Shown piece after piece: positions 11,301 through 22,597 of a DNA stretch of 64,000 bases. The DNA is from Thamnaconus septentrionalis (lineage: Eukaryota; Chordata; Actinopteri; Tetraodontiformes; Monacanthidae). A program made the position numbers and the translations under genes. The notes beneath the pieces are model-generated. The model saw only the letters and a program-made list of their open reading frames with translations, had not been told where the DNA came from and made no database searches. The stretch lies in contig CM020505.1 of the NCBI GenBank assembly GCA_009823395.1, forward strand, positions 23,045,629-23,109,628. Reading direction: 5' to 3'. The first letter of the stretch is position 1, and each line of letters begins with the position of its first letter.

Positions 11301-12286
11301 GCTGCTGACTCGGAAAACGTCACCCACGAGGAAGAAGAGACTGCGGCAAACTCGTGTTACTACGACAAGACCAAGTCGTTCTTTGACAACCTGTCCTGTG
11401 ACAACCCCAGGTACCTCACCACTCCACACACTGGCCAAGGCTCCTAAATGCTCCCAGTTTAGCTTCACGTGTTCAGACGTGTGAGAGCGCTGATGGACGT
11501 CAGTTTGCACATCACTCGGCTCTTGGAGCTCATAACCAGATTTGCTGACAGGATGAATTTCCATGCGATTGATGCCTAAAATGCCTCCTCTGCCATCACG
11601 TCTCATTACCGTATCCTATTGTATCATTATGTTCACTCTGAACTGTATATCTTCAAGACATAATTCTTATACGTTTAATAGGCCAATAGTCATGACATCA
11701 CACTGACGCACTAACAAAGTTTTTCTTGTGTCTTTGAAGTAAATCTGGCGAGAGAGGATTTTCCCGGTAAGTTTCAAATCTTTGTCTTGTCTCGATGTTT
11801 TTCCGGTTAAAAATACATCCATCGTCCGCAGTCGCTGCAATACTGGCTTCCCCCACCGGGCTGCCGAGTAGCAGCTTCTGCCAGTGTCTCTAACAGTGTC
11901 CAAACTGTGGCTCCAGGGACCGCAGGCCGACCTGGGCGGAGGAGAGGCGCATGAATTCGGAGACCTTCGGCATCCCGCTGCGACACAATCGAGGAAGAGG
12001 AGGTTTCCGCGGTGGGCGGGGCTTCATGGCGCCGCGGGGGGCGAGGCCGCGCCCCCAGCAGAGGCTCCTTCGGCGGCTCCTTCGGAGGCTCCTTCGGTGG
12101 CCCCCGCAGCGCCCCCCCTCCCCCGGGCTTCAGAGGAGGCTTCAGAGGAGGCCGAGGAGGACGCGACTTCTCCGACTTTGAATACAGGGTAAATTATTGC
12201 AACGTTTTCATCCATTTCAATTTGTGGAAGATCAGTTTGTGAATATCTGCTTTTGCTTCCAGAAGGAAAACAAGGTTGCGGCATAG
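8316..12286 (+). CDS. lsm14a: lsm14a, LSM14/RAP55 P-body RNA-binding protein, nine coding exons
   Basis: LSM14A is a cytoplasmic mRNP protein that binds DDX6 and 4E-T, promotes P-body assembly and represses translation. Exons: 8316-8439, 9462-9622, 9827-9980, 10480-10668, 10791-10874, 11009-11185, 11275-11410, 11917-12188, 12263-12286; phases agree at every junction. The product is about 439 aa. In order it has an Sm-like domain ([20 protein letters not shown], then [20 protein letters not shown]; the DEVF/DLTV wording favours LSM14A over LSM14B), an S/A/P/Q-rich linker, an [12 protein letters not shown] basic patch, a DFDF box ([16 protein letters not shown]), an FFD box ([16 protein letters not shown]), a TFG box ([12 protein letters not shown]), an RGG tail, and ends DFEYRKENKVAA. 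Exon 8 as printed is shifted by one base at a G6 run near 12036-12041, so a literal translation loses the tail (see findings). It shares a promoter region with taf4. Confidence 0.93.
8993..9314. mobile_element. Tc1/mariner-type nonautonomous element in lsm14a intron 1
   Basis: The left end reads CACTACCAGGCCAAAATTTG and the reverse complement of the right end reads CACTACCAGTCAAAAGTTTG. Both continue GACACA, giving terminal inverted repeats of about 26 bp with three mismatches. This 'CTACCAGTCAAAAGTTTGGACACA' class of end is widespread in fish genomes. The interior (about 270 bp) is AT-rich without an ORF, so this is a MITE-like relic. A clean TA target duplication is not visible. Confidence 0.75.
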
Positions 12287-14065
12287 CAGTGAAGCCACGG
12301 AATGGTTCTCGGGTCTCGACCTTCTCCCAGAAGGCGGCAGTCTGTCCTCAGTGGGCAGAGTGAGGCCGACTGCTGCCCTCCAGGGTGAGACTGCAGCTTC
12401 TCTTCTCCACTCTGACAAACTGCCACTCTGCTTCTGCTCTCTCTCTTGTTTTCTCTCTTTTCTCTCTCTCCCCGATCTGACACGAACGCGTGTAAATGAA
12501 AAATCTTTTTTTTTTTTTGGTCAGCAAACCTGTATTTTTGCATCCGTCGACTTAATTTCTCATTCAATCTCTTTTTTTTTTTTTTTTGAAATGTAAAGCA
12601 GAATGCAGGAAGCCCACTGTGAGTGGATCACTGGTCATGTGATCTATAGCTTTATCTCTCTCTGTTTTGTTTTTTTTATAACATTGACACCAAATTTTGC
12701 TGCGCTGCCTGTTGCATCATGTTGCTCCTCACTTGTTTTGTTTTCTTTACGTTTTGTTTTGTTTTTTAAACTGTTTGCGTTTGTTTTTTTGTTTGTTTCC
12801 CGGTCAGGAAGTCATGATGTCATGATCGTAGAGCATCGCAAACGCTGCTTTCATTTGACCTTTGTCATGACTGAATGTATTTCAACCCCCCTCCTCCTCC
12901 TTCAGCCCTCTAGATGAGAGTTTTAAGGAATGTCTAGTTTGGAACCTTCTTCAGTAGTCGGAGGTCTCGCCATTGAAAACCTGCAACAGTCAATTCATTA
13001 AAAATCATTTAGATGCATTTTTTTTCTGACTGTACATTTTCCTTTTTCCTTTTTTTTATAATGTTGAGGTAAAAATAACATTTCCACTCATTTCTGTGTT
13101 TACTGGAGAAAAACGAACGTGGCTGAGTTTCTTTTCTCTACGTCGTTGAAACTTGGTTCCTTTACTCGGACAGAATTTGATTTCCTATTATCCCAAAATA
13201 AACAGAGGTTCAATTGAGCAATCTATTGTTTTCCTCTCAAATGCACTTCTTCCATCTGGATCCGCATTTAACTGAGCCATCCGTCAAACAGCCATTTTTC
13301 TGTTGTATTATCTTGACTTTGTTTCTTGACTTGCTGTGTCTCTGGAGTCAGCTGTTGCCATGGCAGAAACATTTCCTACCGCAGTGTCATGATATTCAAA
13401 ACTTTTCCAATGGATCTGATCAGTAACGACCTCAGTTCAAGCGAAGCTCAGTTCTATCCAGCGTTCTGGCATCGTTCTGCAGCTCCTGTGATTCCATCAG
13501 TGTCGATAAAGCTCTCTGGAGAGTTTTTTTTCTTTTTCTTTTTCTTTTGAGTCATGAAGGAAGGGACGGGAGCTCCATGTTTTTCCAATGTGTTTGGGGA
13601 GATTTTTTTTTTCTTCTTCTTCTTCTTTAGCTCTTATTTGTTAGTACTTTGCCTTCAGTTTTGCAGAGTTTTCCAACTCTCCCTTTAACGTACCGTCAGA
13701 CACGCCTACTGATAGCACTACGCAGTGAATCTAGATCCTTCTCGATTGCTCTGGTTTGTCAAATCGCAGCGGCCCAGTGGAAAACACCACCGACCCCATC
13801 GCTGTGCTGTTCACCTGGACCTTTCCCAGGTGGCTCGATCTCTGCACGATAGCCATAGGAACCATCACTTTACATGGGCTTTTTGCAATAACCAGCGAGA
13901 GTGAATTTTTAGATAAATTGTATTTCTAAACTACTACAGACTGACATGTTTTCATATGTTTGTTATTCCTTCCAGTCACTGGAGTCTGAAACCAGGAAAT
14001 GTTTTCTTGAGAATTTGAGCAAAATTGAGTTTTTACGTAAAATAAAGAGTTGTACAATATCCACG
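12287..14065 (+). other. lsm14a: lsm14a 3'UTR and candidate polyadenylation sites
   Basis: The sequence after the TAG at 12284-12286 is T-rich and has no coding features. AATAAA hexamers occur at 13197-13202 and 14041-14046. The second is followed by a GT-rich stretch (about 14060-14075), so it is a good distal site. The UTR would be roughly 0.9 or 1.8 kb depending on the site used. Both are inferences from hexamers only. Confidence 0.5.
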
Positions 14066-14678
14066 TCTCTGGTTTATTCATTATTTTCATTATGTTGAAT
14101 AAAATGTACGGTTTAATTGATTATTAAAGAAATTCACATCTAGTGTGTTTGTGACCCGGACGTACGTCCTTTACTGCAATCATATTTTTTCATTTGTTAA
14201 AAATCAAGCCAGTCAAAGCACTCATAACTCACCTATCGGTTTCCTATCACCACTCATCCTGCCCAGTAGGGGCGCTGCTGCCCACCCCAGCCGTGTTGGG
14301 GTAATGGCAGGGGTCCGCCATGGTCGCCCGCCACTGGTTTCACCACAGGGCCACGGGAGAAAATCAACTATTCACACTCAGCCTCTGGGCGAGCAACACA
14401 ACTACCCGTTCATTTGACGAGTAACAGTCCCAGACATGTATGAACTGGAAATGAATGTAATTAAGATTTAAGTTTCTTTAAAATTAAAACTATATCGCAA
14501 AGTATGAAACAAGGTTGCGCTATATTTCTCTCCAGAGGATGGCAATGTAAACCACGGTGGCAGGCCGGACTTCCTGCTGCTCAACCAACGAAGAAGAAGA
14601 TCAACAGGAAATATAGTTTTAGACCGTTGCTGAACCACTTCGGCCTCTATTTTAAGCTGTAAAAACAAGCCCTTAAAA
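14066..14678. other. Intergenic space and ss18l2 promoter region
   Basis: The interval is about 600 bp between the presumed lsm14a 3' end and the ss18l2 start. It must contain the ss18l2 promoter and 5'UTR. I see no TATA box and no convincing motif. A moderately GC-rich block at 14260-14360 could be an old repeat fragment. Confidence 0.4.
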
Positions 14679-16000
14679 ATGTCGGTTGTGTTTGTGCCGA
14701 AGAGGCAACGCGGAACAGCGAAAATTAACCAGGAAACAATCCAGAGAGTAAGTGAATGAACGCTAAAAGAGCGGCTAACTACTGCTAGCTAGCTCTGTGT
14801 AACTATATGTAATTGTGTAGCGCCGACGGCAGACCGGCTGTTTAACCAACAATACTGTGTTTATCAATGTACACTAAACACTGTCATCTACTGCTTTAGA
14901 GTATAAGACGGGAGAAGCTGATCACCGTCTGTATTAAAGCAGATAGATGGATAGAGAGAGAGACTTTATTGATACCAAATTGGGAAATTACACTATTGCA
15001 GCACTAAAGTTGGTTGCAAAAACACTCAAATCAATCCATGTACAACAAAAAAACAACCGAAGCAGATGCGCAAAACACAGCCAAATTGTACAGAGGCAGC
15101 GATACGCGAGGTTTTCTAAACCACCAGTGCATCATTTGCCACTGGGTCCAGGGGGGAAATGTCCAGGTTGCTCTCGTGTCACACAGCGGGGAAGAGTTAA
15201 TTGATGATTGAATTGATTTTTCTCTGCCAGCTGTTGGATGAAAACGACCAGTTGGTTCGATGCATCACTGAGTACATGCAGAAGGGACGAGCCGTGGAGT
15301 GCGTGCAGTAAGTCGCTCTCGAGAATCAACTCCACGAAGCACCAAAGTCGGTTGTGGTTCGAGTGGGAAAACGCGGTACCCGAACGCGATTGTCTGCTCG
15401 AATCGCTGGACCTTTTTTTTTCTGTTTAATATTCTTTATTTCAGATTAATATTTTTGAGAAGTTCCTAATTGTCAGTCCATCATTCCACTTCAGGCTGCT
15501 AACACACCATCCCAGGAACCCCCACTTCCCCACTGAATTTCAGATTATTCTGATGTAGCATTTCAAAATAAAACTCCTGCCAATAGCTAGTAGTGATTTA
15601 GGATTGCCTTACTAATATAATTAGACTGACACCTTTGCTGTAGACGCTTTAGCGCCACCGCTCGGCCAGAAATCAGAGACAATCGTTTTTGGTCTGACAA
15701 AATGTTGATCATGTCATTACATTTTCAGTGTGTGTTGCCCTATTGGAGCATCACTTCCTGTGCTTCCTTCACTTCAGGTATCAACAGATTCTCCACCGCA
15801 ACATCGTCTACCTGGCCACCATTGCGGACGCCAGCCCGGACATCCCGCCCTCTGCGACTAATGTACATATACAATTTACTGTCACCACCTGAACGAGTGA
15901 TGCTGTTTGACTCATGACTTACTAAAATACCTTGGTTTGCTTCCAGCCCAACGAGCCGTCGGCCTCTACGGCAGCTGCCAGCGGTCCTGGTGGAAGCTGA
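14679..16000 (+). CDS. ss18l2: ss18l2, small SS18-like protein, four exons
   Basis: Exons are 14679-14747, 15231-15307, 15778-15862 and 15947-16000; phases fit and the product is 94 aa. It opens MSVVFVPKRQRGTAKINQET and continues with LLDENDQLVRCI and YQQILHRNIVYLATIADASP. This is the SNH (SYT N-terminal homology) domain that SS18 proteins use to contact SWI/SNF (BAF) chromatin remodellers. The QPGY-rich transactivation tail of SS18 and SS18L1 is absent, so this is SS18L2 (human about 77 aa). The extra length is a short Ala/Ser/Gly tail encoded by exon 4. The start was chosen because it gives the conserved MSV(A/V)F opening and a clean GTAAGT donor after IQR. It sits between lsm14a and the tail of garre1. 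Its cellular role is poorly known; a BAF link is inferred from the domain only. Confidence 0.93.
14948..14999 (+). repeat. Fragment with a 'CTTTATTGAT...GGGAAATTA' repeat end, ss18l2 intron 1
   Basis: GACTTTATTGATACCAAATT followed by GGGAAATTA resembles the ends at 53391-53427 and, inverted, 36545-36578. This sentence-like motif (TTTATTGATCCCnnnnTGGGGAAATT) recurs in fish interspersed repeats. Only the end is recognisable here. Confidence 0.45.
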
Positions 16001-16250
16001 GGATGGAGCAACTTCACCCAGCAACACTGAAAGACCGTTGATTTGGATTATTTAGACACAAGCTTGAACACGGTGCCTTTGCTGAAGCTATTTCCTGTTT
16101 ACACGTTTTTCAGTGAGAAAGGAAAAATTATGTCTATTCAATGGAGTATTTGATTGTTGCATTTGTAAATATATATATTTTTTTTTTTTAAATTTGTGAT
16201 TGTTTTGTTTTATTGTTAAACCAATTAAAGGTAACAGAAATGGAAGGGTT
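16001..16250 (+). other. ss18l2: ss18l2 3'UTR
   Basis: A short 3'UTR follows the TGA at 15998-16000. The variant signal ATTAAA at 16224-16229 is the likely polyadenylation hexamer, and TTGTACAAAGTGTGTTG just after it is GT-rich. The gene faces garre1 tail to tail, about 100-150 bp from that gene's presumed distal end. Confidence 0.5.
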
Positions 16251-17749
16251 GTACAAAGTGTGTTGAGTTGGAGAAGATGTTTAAGTACTTGCAATTCTAC
16301 TTTAACTTAGATTTACTTGAGAGGAAAAAAACATTTAAAGACAGTATTTTTTTTTTCAATTGCTAGTCATTTTTATTTGTTTTTTTGCATTGCTGGTACA
16401 CTTGGAAAATTTTAGTTGCCAGCTCAAAAGAACAATGAGCAACATAAGCCAAGCAGTCCCCCTTCATATTTTCTATCAGGGCAACATTTTTTAATTTTTT
16501 TTTTCTTTTGTAGAAGCCACTAGTAAACCATTTGACACAGCTGAGAAGCTAACGGTTACAGTCCAACATCTGTAAATGTCTTTACAAAAAGGCTGCAACA
16601 GTTTGGGTGAGAACACGGACAAAAAGCAACAAACCCTATATCTTGATTGTGCAAAGCACATTGACTATAAAAAAGATATATAATTATATGTATATACAGC
16701 AAACAATTCTCTGTAAACATGTTAAGTATGTTAGTTTTTTTTTCTGAAAACATGGTGTCATTTCATAAATACAGGCAACATTGGCATCCGCAAACATCAC
16801 AAAAAAAAAAAGAGATAACATTCTGGGCCCGTGAACGCAGCCCATTGCCATAAGAACCGAGACAGAGCCGAGCCGAACCGAGCCGAGGGCTGGGAACCGA
16901 GAGCGCCCCCCCGTCGCAGGACATTGTAGTGTTTCGCACGGCATATTTGGTAACCTTTGAGTGACGGATGTTGTTTCTCAACTCTGCTGGAGACTCGATG
17001 TGCTTTCCTTTCACATAGTGGGAGGTGGAAAATATTGGTTTCTGTTGTGTCATACGCCTACAAGAATACTAACATACAGTAATGGTATAATAAAATACAA
17101 AAATAAGATTAATACTGTCAATAATTGTTACAAGAAAAATATTGTTTTTTGTTTTGTTTTTTGAAAGAAAGGGATGACGGGAGTCGGCGTCCATGTGGAA
17201 GAAAACCACCAGTGAGAGAGGAGGGAGGGAAGGAATGATGCGCTTCAGGCTGCCTCATCGCTCTCGCTCTCTCTCGTCCAATAGGGGGCGCTAGTCCGCC
17301 ACCGTTCAATTATCTCGGCCCCGCCTCTTCCGTCCCAGCACCAATCACCTTCTGCACAACACTTTGGTTGGGGGGTGGGAGGAGGAGGGACAAAAGTATT
17401 CTGCAAGTGCTATCAATGTTTCCATGGCACTGCTGCTGCTGCTGCTGCTGCTGCTAGAACTCTGACCAGGTGAAGGTGAAAAAAGTAGTGTCTCTCTCTC
17501 TCAAAGTACAACTATATCTATGCTGAGCCTGCTCAAAGCCTCTTCATGGTAAAAAGAACTCAATATATTTCAAACGTCAGTATTCTACAAGCTATGAAAC
17601 AGTAGATGGGAGCCGAACTCTGGGGCGTCTCAGCGTGACATTTGGCAGTTACAGCTCTGTAGACGCACTCGAGTTCAAGACCCCCGCCCCTCCCCTCACC
17701 CTCTCCTGTGCACACACCCAATCACACACACGCGCAAGCATACACACAA

Positions 17750-17803
<54 letters not shown>
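17750..17803. repeat. (CA)n microsatellite
   Basis: This is a near-perfect CA run of about 54 bp in the presumed garre1 3'UTR, GU-rich in the transcript. Confidence 0.95.
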
Positions 17804-17805
<2 letters not shown>

Positions 17806-17898
17806 GCACAAACGATCAGCTGCAGAAGCAAGTGGGTGACGGCCGAGTGCGTCTCGTCTGAGGAGGTGAAGCCACGCAGGCAGAGAAACCACCGCTGG

Positions 17899-17899
<1 letters not shown>

Positions 17900-17965
<66 letters not shown>
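17900..17965. repeat. (CTG)22 / (CAG)22 pure triplet tract in presumed garre1 3'UTR
   Basis: There are 22 uninterrupted CTG units on the plus strand, CAG on the garre1 sense strand. The tract lies about 190 bp past the garre1 stop codon, so it is outside the coding region. Open frames across it are trivial polyGln, polyAla or polyLeu. Confidence 0.95.
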
Positions 17966-17966
<1 letters not shown>

Positions 17967-18151
17967 AGCTCTTGTGGTTGAAACGTGTCTTTTATTCCCA
18001 TCTTCTTCTTCCTCTTTGTCTTCTTCCAAACAGGGATGTTTGACGTGGAAAAATATAGATAGAAAAACGTGTTGCGCCAGTGTGTGTACTTTTTCATTTG
18101 TCCGCCACCGAGGCTTCAAAATCTTCCAATTTGTGGGGTCGGAGGCGGCCG

Positions 18152-18263
18152 TCAGTACTGGTGCAGGTAGGAGGGCCTGTGCTCGTGTTTCAGAGGGAAG
18201 GATTTAAAGCCCTTGGTCATGGGTTTGAGTTGCTGCTGCTGCTGCTGCTGCTGCTGTGGTGGT

Positions 18264-18298
<35 letters not shown>

Positions 18299-21200
18299 GG
18301 AGAAAGGGAAACCAGAGGGGATGGCGGCGGAGGGGGAGCAGTCGCTGGCAGTGGACCAGACGGGCGACTGCAGCATCTGCATGGAGTCGCTCCACTGGGA
18401 CGAGGGAGCGATGTTCATCTGGTACAAGGAAGAGCTGGGATTGGCCATGGTGTTGGCCAGGGCCGAGTGCTGCCACGGCGCCTTGGGGGGCCACGTCTTA
18501 GTCTTGCTGTCCTGCAGGCGCAACAGAACGGAAACCAGTCAGCGGGGGGCGACAAACCAACCAGTGCGGCCTGACCGTCACCAGCAAGTCCATCTCTTAC
18601 CAGGGGTGGAAATCGCTGGTACACGACAATTCAATTCAATCGATAAATCGAGAATCGCAATTTAGCACAATTCCTATATACATATGTATATATGTATATG
18701 TATGTGTACCTGGTTGTCGTCGCTGATGTGATGGAGGGGCGGCGAGGGCAGCGTGCACACCTCCGGTTCACCGCAGCTGTGTTTTCTGAGGACGGGAAGA
18801 AGAACGGTGTGAAGAACTGCAGCTGCTGGGCTTCCACGCCAGCAGACCTCAGAGCAGAACCCACCTCCTCTGTTTGACAGCAGCCACCAGGTCCGGCCCG
18901 GAGAACATGGAGAACAGGCTGTCCCCGTTGGCCGAGGACGTCTCGTCGCTGGAGCTGGCCGAGTCGCCCTGATTGGCCGACCAGCTGCTGTTCACCGCCT
19001 CCCTGGAAACCAGAGGGAGAACTTCTAGTCCAGTGCCTTCACACAGGTTGAGTCTGAGTTCAGCAACTCATCATCCTGAATGTGTGAAGTTGATTTCTTT
19101 ATTGTTATTATTATTATTGTTATTATTGTCCCACTGGATGAGCTGGAGGAAGTGAGTGTCTCTGCTACTGCTCTTCAAATGAATTTACTATTTGCACCGA
19201 AGGAAGGTTGTTGAAATGTTGTCGCACTTAATTGTAAATGACAATAAAGGAATTCACTCATTCAACCCCACTCTGGATAGGCAGCAGAGGATGGATGGAC
19301 GGATGGATGGATTGGTGGATGGATGGATGGAGGGATGGATGGATGGATGGAGGGATGGATGGGGATGGGTGGATGGATGGATGGATGGATGGGTGGATGG
19401 ATGGATGGATGGATGGGGATGGAGATGATGGATGGATGGATGGGTGGATGGATGGAGGATGGATGGGATGGAGGGATGGATGGATGGAGGGGATGGATTG
19501 ATGTGGATGGATGGATGGGATGGATGGATGGATGGATGGATGGATGGATGGAGGGATGAGGGATGGATTGGTGGATGGATGGATGGAGGGATGAGGGATG
19601 GATTGGTGGATGGATGGAGGGAGGGATGGATTGGTGGATGGATGGGTGGGATTGGTGGATGGATATTCTATTCTATTCTGGCAGGTGGCTCAGCAACACC
19701 GCTGCACTACAGTTCCTAAACAGTAGCATTAGCGTCATGCGCTAGCTGCATGTCATTGGCTGCCACTGGCCCCCTGCTGCTCACATTGATTCCTGACGGG
19801 GGCGCCGTGGTCTCATCCTGGTGGAATGAACTTAACGACGGCCACAATGACCACAGTCTGGCATCTCAGTGGCATCTGCCTACTGTAAGTGGCTTTAAAC
19901 ACGCAGCTCAACACTGATGATGATGATGATGATGAGGATGATGATGATGATGATGAGGATGATGATGATGAGGCTGCGCTGTAAATAACAGTCCAGCGAT
20001 TCCACAGGAGAACGCCAGCCAGAAGCCGTCCCAGGCTGAGTCATTACAGACTTGCTAAATATGAGTTTGCGTGAGTCAGCCTCAGCTGTGTGGCATCCCA
20101 GGCCATAGTTTAAGGGGAGTGGTTGACTAATTAAAAAGCAACGGCCACGGGAATACATATCTGCCAATCACAACCAGCGGAAACAACAGTGAGCCTCTGA
20201 CAACAGACAAATAAGCACAGTGCACATTTAAAGACGCTCCATTAGGAAGCCTTCACTGAACCACTGTGTTGTGAAAATATGGGTTTAGCCCAGATGTGGG
20301 CAAAGTGTCGGCAGGGCCATTACACTGGGAGCTCATGGGACCTCATACAAAGCAGCTCTCCATCCAACCAAGCATCAGTTGTAGAAGGGTCCAGTTGGGA
20401 CCCTTCCAAATTAAGATGACTGATGGATGACTGAGAACCCTCATAGACAATCTATGGAGTGGTTAAATAAATAAAAAAATAAAAAAATATCTGAAATAAA
20501 GTTTCCAAAAAAAGTATTTTTTTTTTTTTTAAATCTGTCACACAAAAAAGAATCACAAACTGGGATTCATATGGAACCTTTCAAATATGTATTTTGCAGG
20601 TGTTGCTTCAGTGCAACGGCCTTATCTAATAAAACAGAGAGGGAGGAGTTTATTGCCTCTGCTGCAGTCCACCACCAGGGGGCAGGCAATCTGCTTGGGG
20701 TTCACTTTTGAGTAATTTTCAACATATTACAGAATATAGTTTTAAAAGTATCGTTTACATCTAGTTAGTATATATTTACAGTGTATTGGTGTTCATGTTT
20801 TCAGGCCACTTTGATATTTCTGATCCTCAAACGTACAGTGGGAAGAATTCTGATGACACAGGTGTTAAAACAAAGATGTTTAGGACAACATCCATGTGAA
20901 GATGATCTTCCTCCGAGGTGACGACGGGTGTGGTCCCATGCAGCTACCTACCCTTCACTGAAGTACTCTGGGTGCGTCCAGGTGCGGTGCTGCTCCTCCG
21001 CCATTGGCCAGTTGCTGCGGGGGTTGCTGGGCCGGCGGATGTGCTGCACCTGCCGCTTCTGCTGCATGGCCTGACTGACGCCTGCCACGTAGCGAGCAAA
21101 CTCCGGGTCGGAGCCCACTGCGTGTGGAGAGGGGGGGAGGAGGAGGAGGGAGAGGAAGAGGAGGAAGAGGAGGATCAACGCCACAGTGAGTTTCTGACGC

Positions 21201-22560
21201 CCTCAGCTTTTCTCTTTCGCTCCCCGGAGCTCAATCCATTTAGCCAGACTGTCTACCGTAGCAGAAAAATCACAAAGGGCCGCGAGTCGACGGCGCACAA
21301 TGGGCCCCAACTGCTTTTAAATAGAGTCTGCTGCACTGTAAAAATAGCAGTGAAAAAAGACTAAATTCAGCAGCACAAGTCGTCGGCTCGCAGCGACGGC
21401 TGTGTTACGACCGTCGGGGGGGATAACCTGGAGGCGGACGGAGGAGTATTTAAGGTGGAGAAATCAGTGCAGAGAATGAGGCTGTGGAGGTGAAAGCAGA
21501 GCTCTCTCCTTGAACAACAGCACAAGTCTGCCGCAGTCTGGTCAGTCTGGTGGTGTAATCACGCTCCTATGATGAATTACAACATAACCACGACATTGTA
21601 AGTCATAAAGTGTCACCCAGGTGCTTATCTGGATGATGTCAGCAGAACTGGAGGCCGGCAGGACGCTGAGGAAACTCTCAACCTGCTCAGCACTGCAAAC
21701 CAACCATCACACTGGAGCGACGCCTCAGCACAGAGACCGAGCTCTGCGTAACACCGCACACGTCCTGCAGAAGCTGGGCTTTAAAATGGCCTGATGGGAA
21801 CTAATGATGGAGCACTTGGCTAATACGACCAAAAGCAATGGGGGAAAAAAATAACTCAGAATTAATACAACGACCCACTGATCTGGAGGACCTGATTGGT
21901 CGGGAGCAGAGGTCACCGACCTTTTAGTCCCTAGGAGCTACTTCATGGGTGCTGAGTGTAGGTACGCACAGTGTATGAAGGGCAACCAGTTTGCTACACT
22001 CTACTGAAGGTTATACATGATTATTAATAGCGATGTTTACATGGACACAAAAAATGGGAATAGAGGCCCAATCAGATTAAAAATGCTTCATGTAAACTCG
22101 TCAATCAGAAGATTCTGATCGATTTGGTCCATTCGGGGCTGGGGGGGCGGCATCATGTGGGAGAGCCCTGCTTTAGAAGCTGCAGGCAGATTTACAGTCT
22201 GAAAATGTTCTGCTCACCTGCTGGGTCGAAAGGCAGCGAGTCGCCCAGGACCCCGAACACTCCGTCGCTCTGGTCCCGGTTGGGCCAGGTGTTGTTGCGG
22301 GGCCCCTGAGGCTTCTGGCCCAGCATCTCCGACATCACGCTGTCCATGTAGGTGCTGACCAGGCCCAGGCTGTACAGGTCCGAGCTCAGGTCTGGAAGCC
22401 CAGGGGAGCCCCACTGCCCGATGGGGCCCAGGGGCGAGAGCCCTCCCGGGGGGGGCTGCGGGGGGGCCTGCTGGCCCGACGAGCCCAGCCACTTGCTGGC
22501 CACCCTCTGCTGGGGCAGAACCTGGGCCGGGGTCTGCTGGGGAGGAAGCTGTGGAGGGGG

Positions 22561-22597
<37 letters not shown>

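Larger units (their letters stand above)
16350..18151 (-). other. garre1: garre1 3'UTR (presumed)
   Basis: The sequence downstream of the garre1 stop has two candidate AATAAA signals on the minus strand: a proximal one at 17991-17996 and a distal one at 16372-16377, the latter next to a T/A-rich end. If the distal site is used, the 3'UTR is about 1.8 kb and includes a (CAG)22 tract and a GT microsatellite. No coding signal was seen in the interval. Confidence 0.5.

Noticed and set aside
17635..18207. Plus-strand 190-codon frame with polyAla, and the minus-strand polyGln and polyAla frames
   Set aside because: Produced by the (CTG)22 and CA repeats in the presumed garre1 3'UTR.
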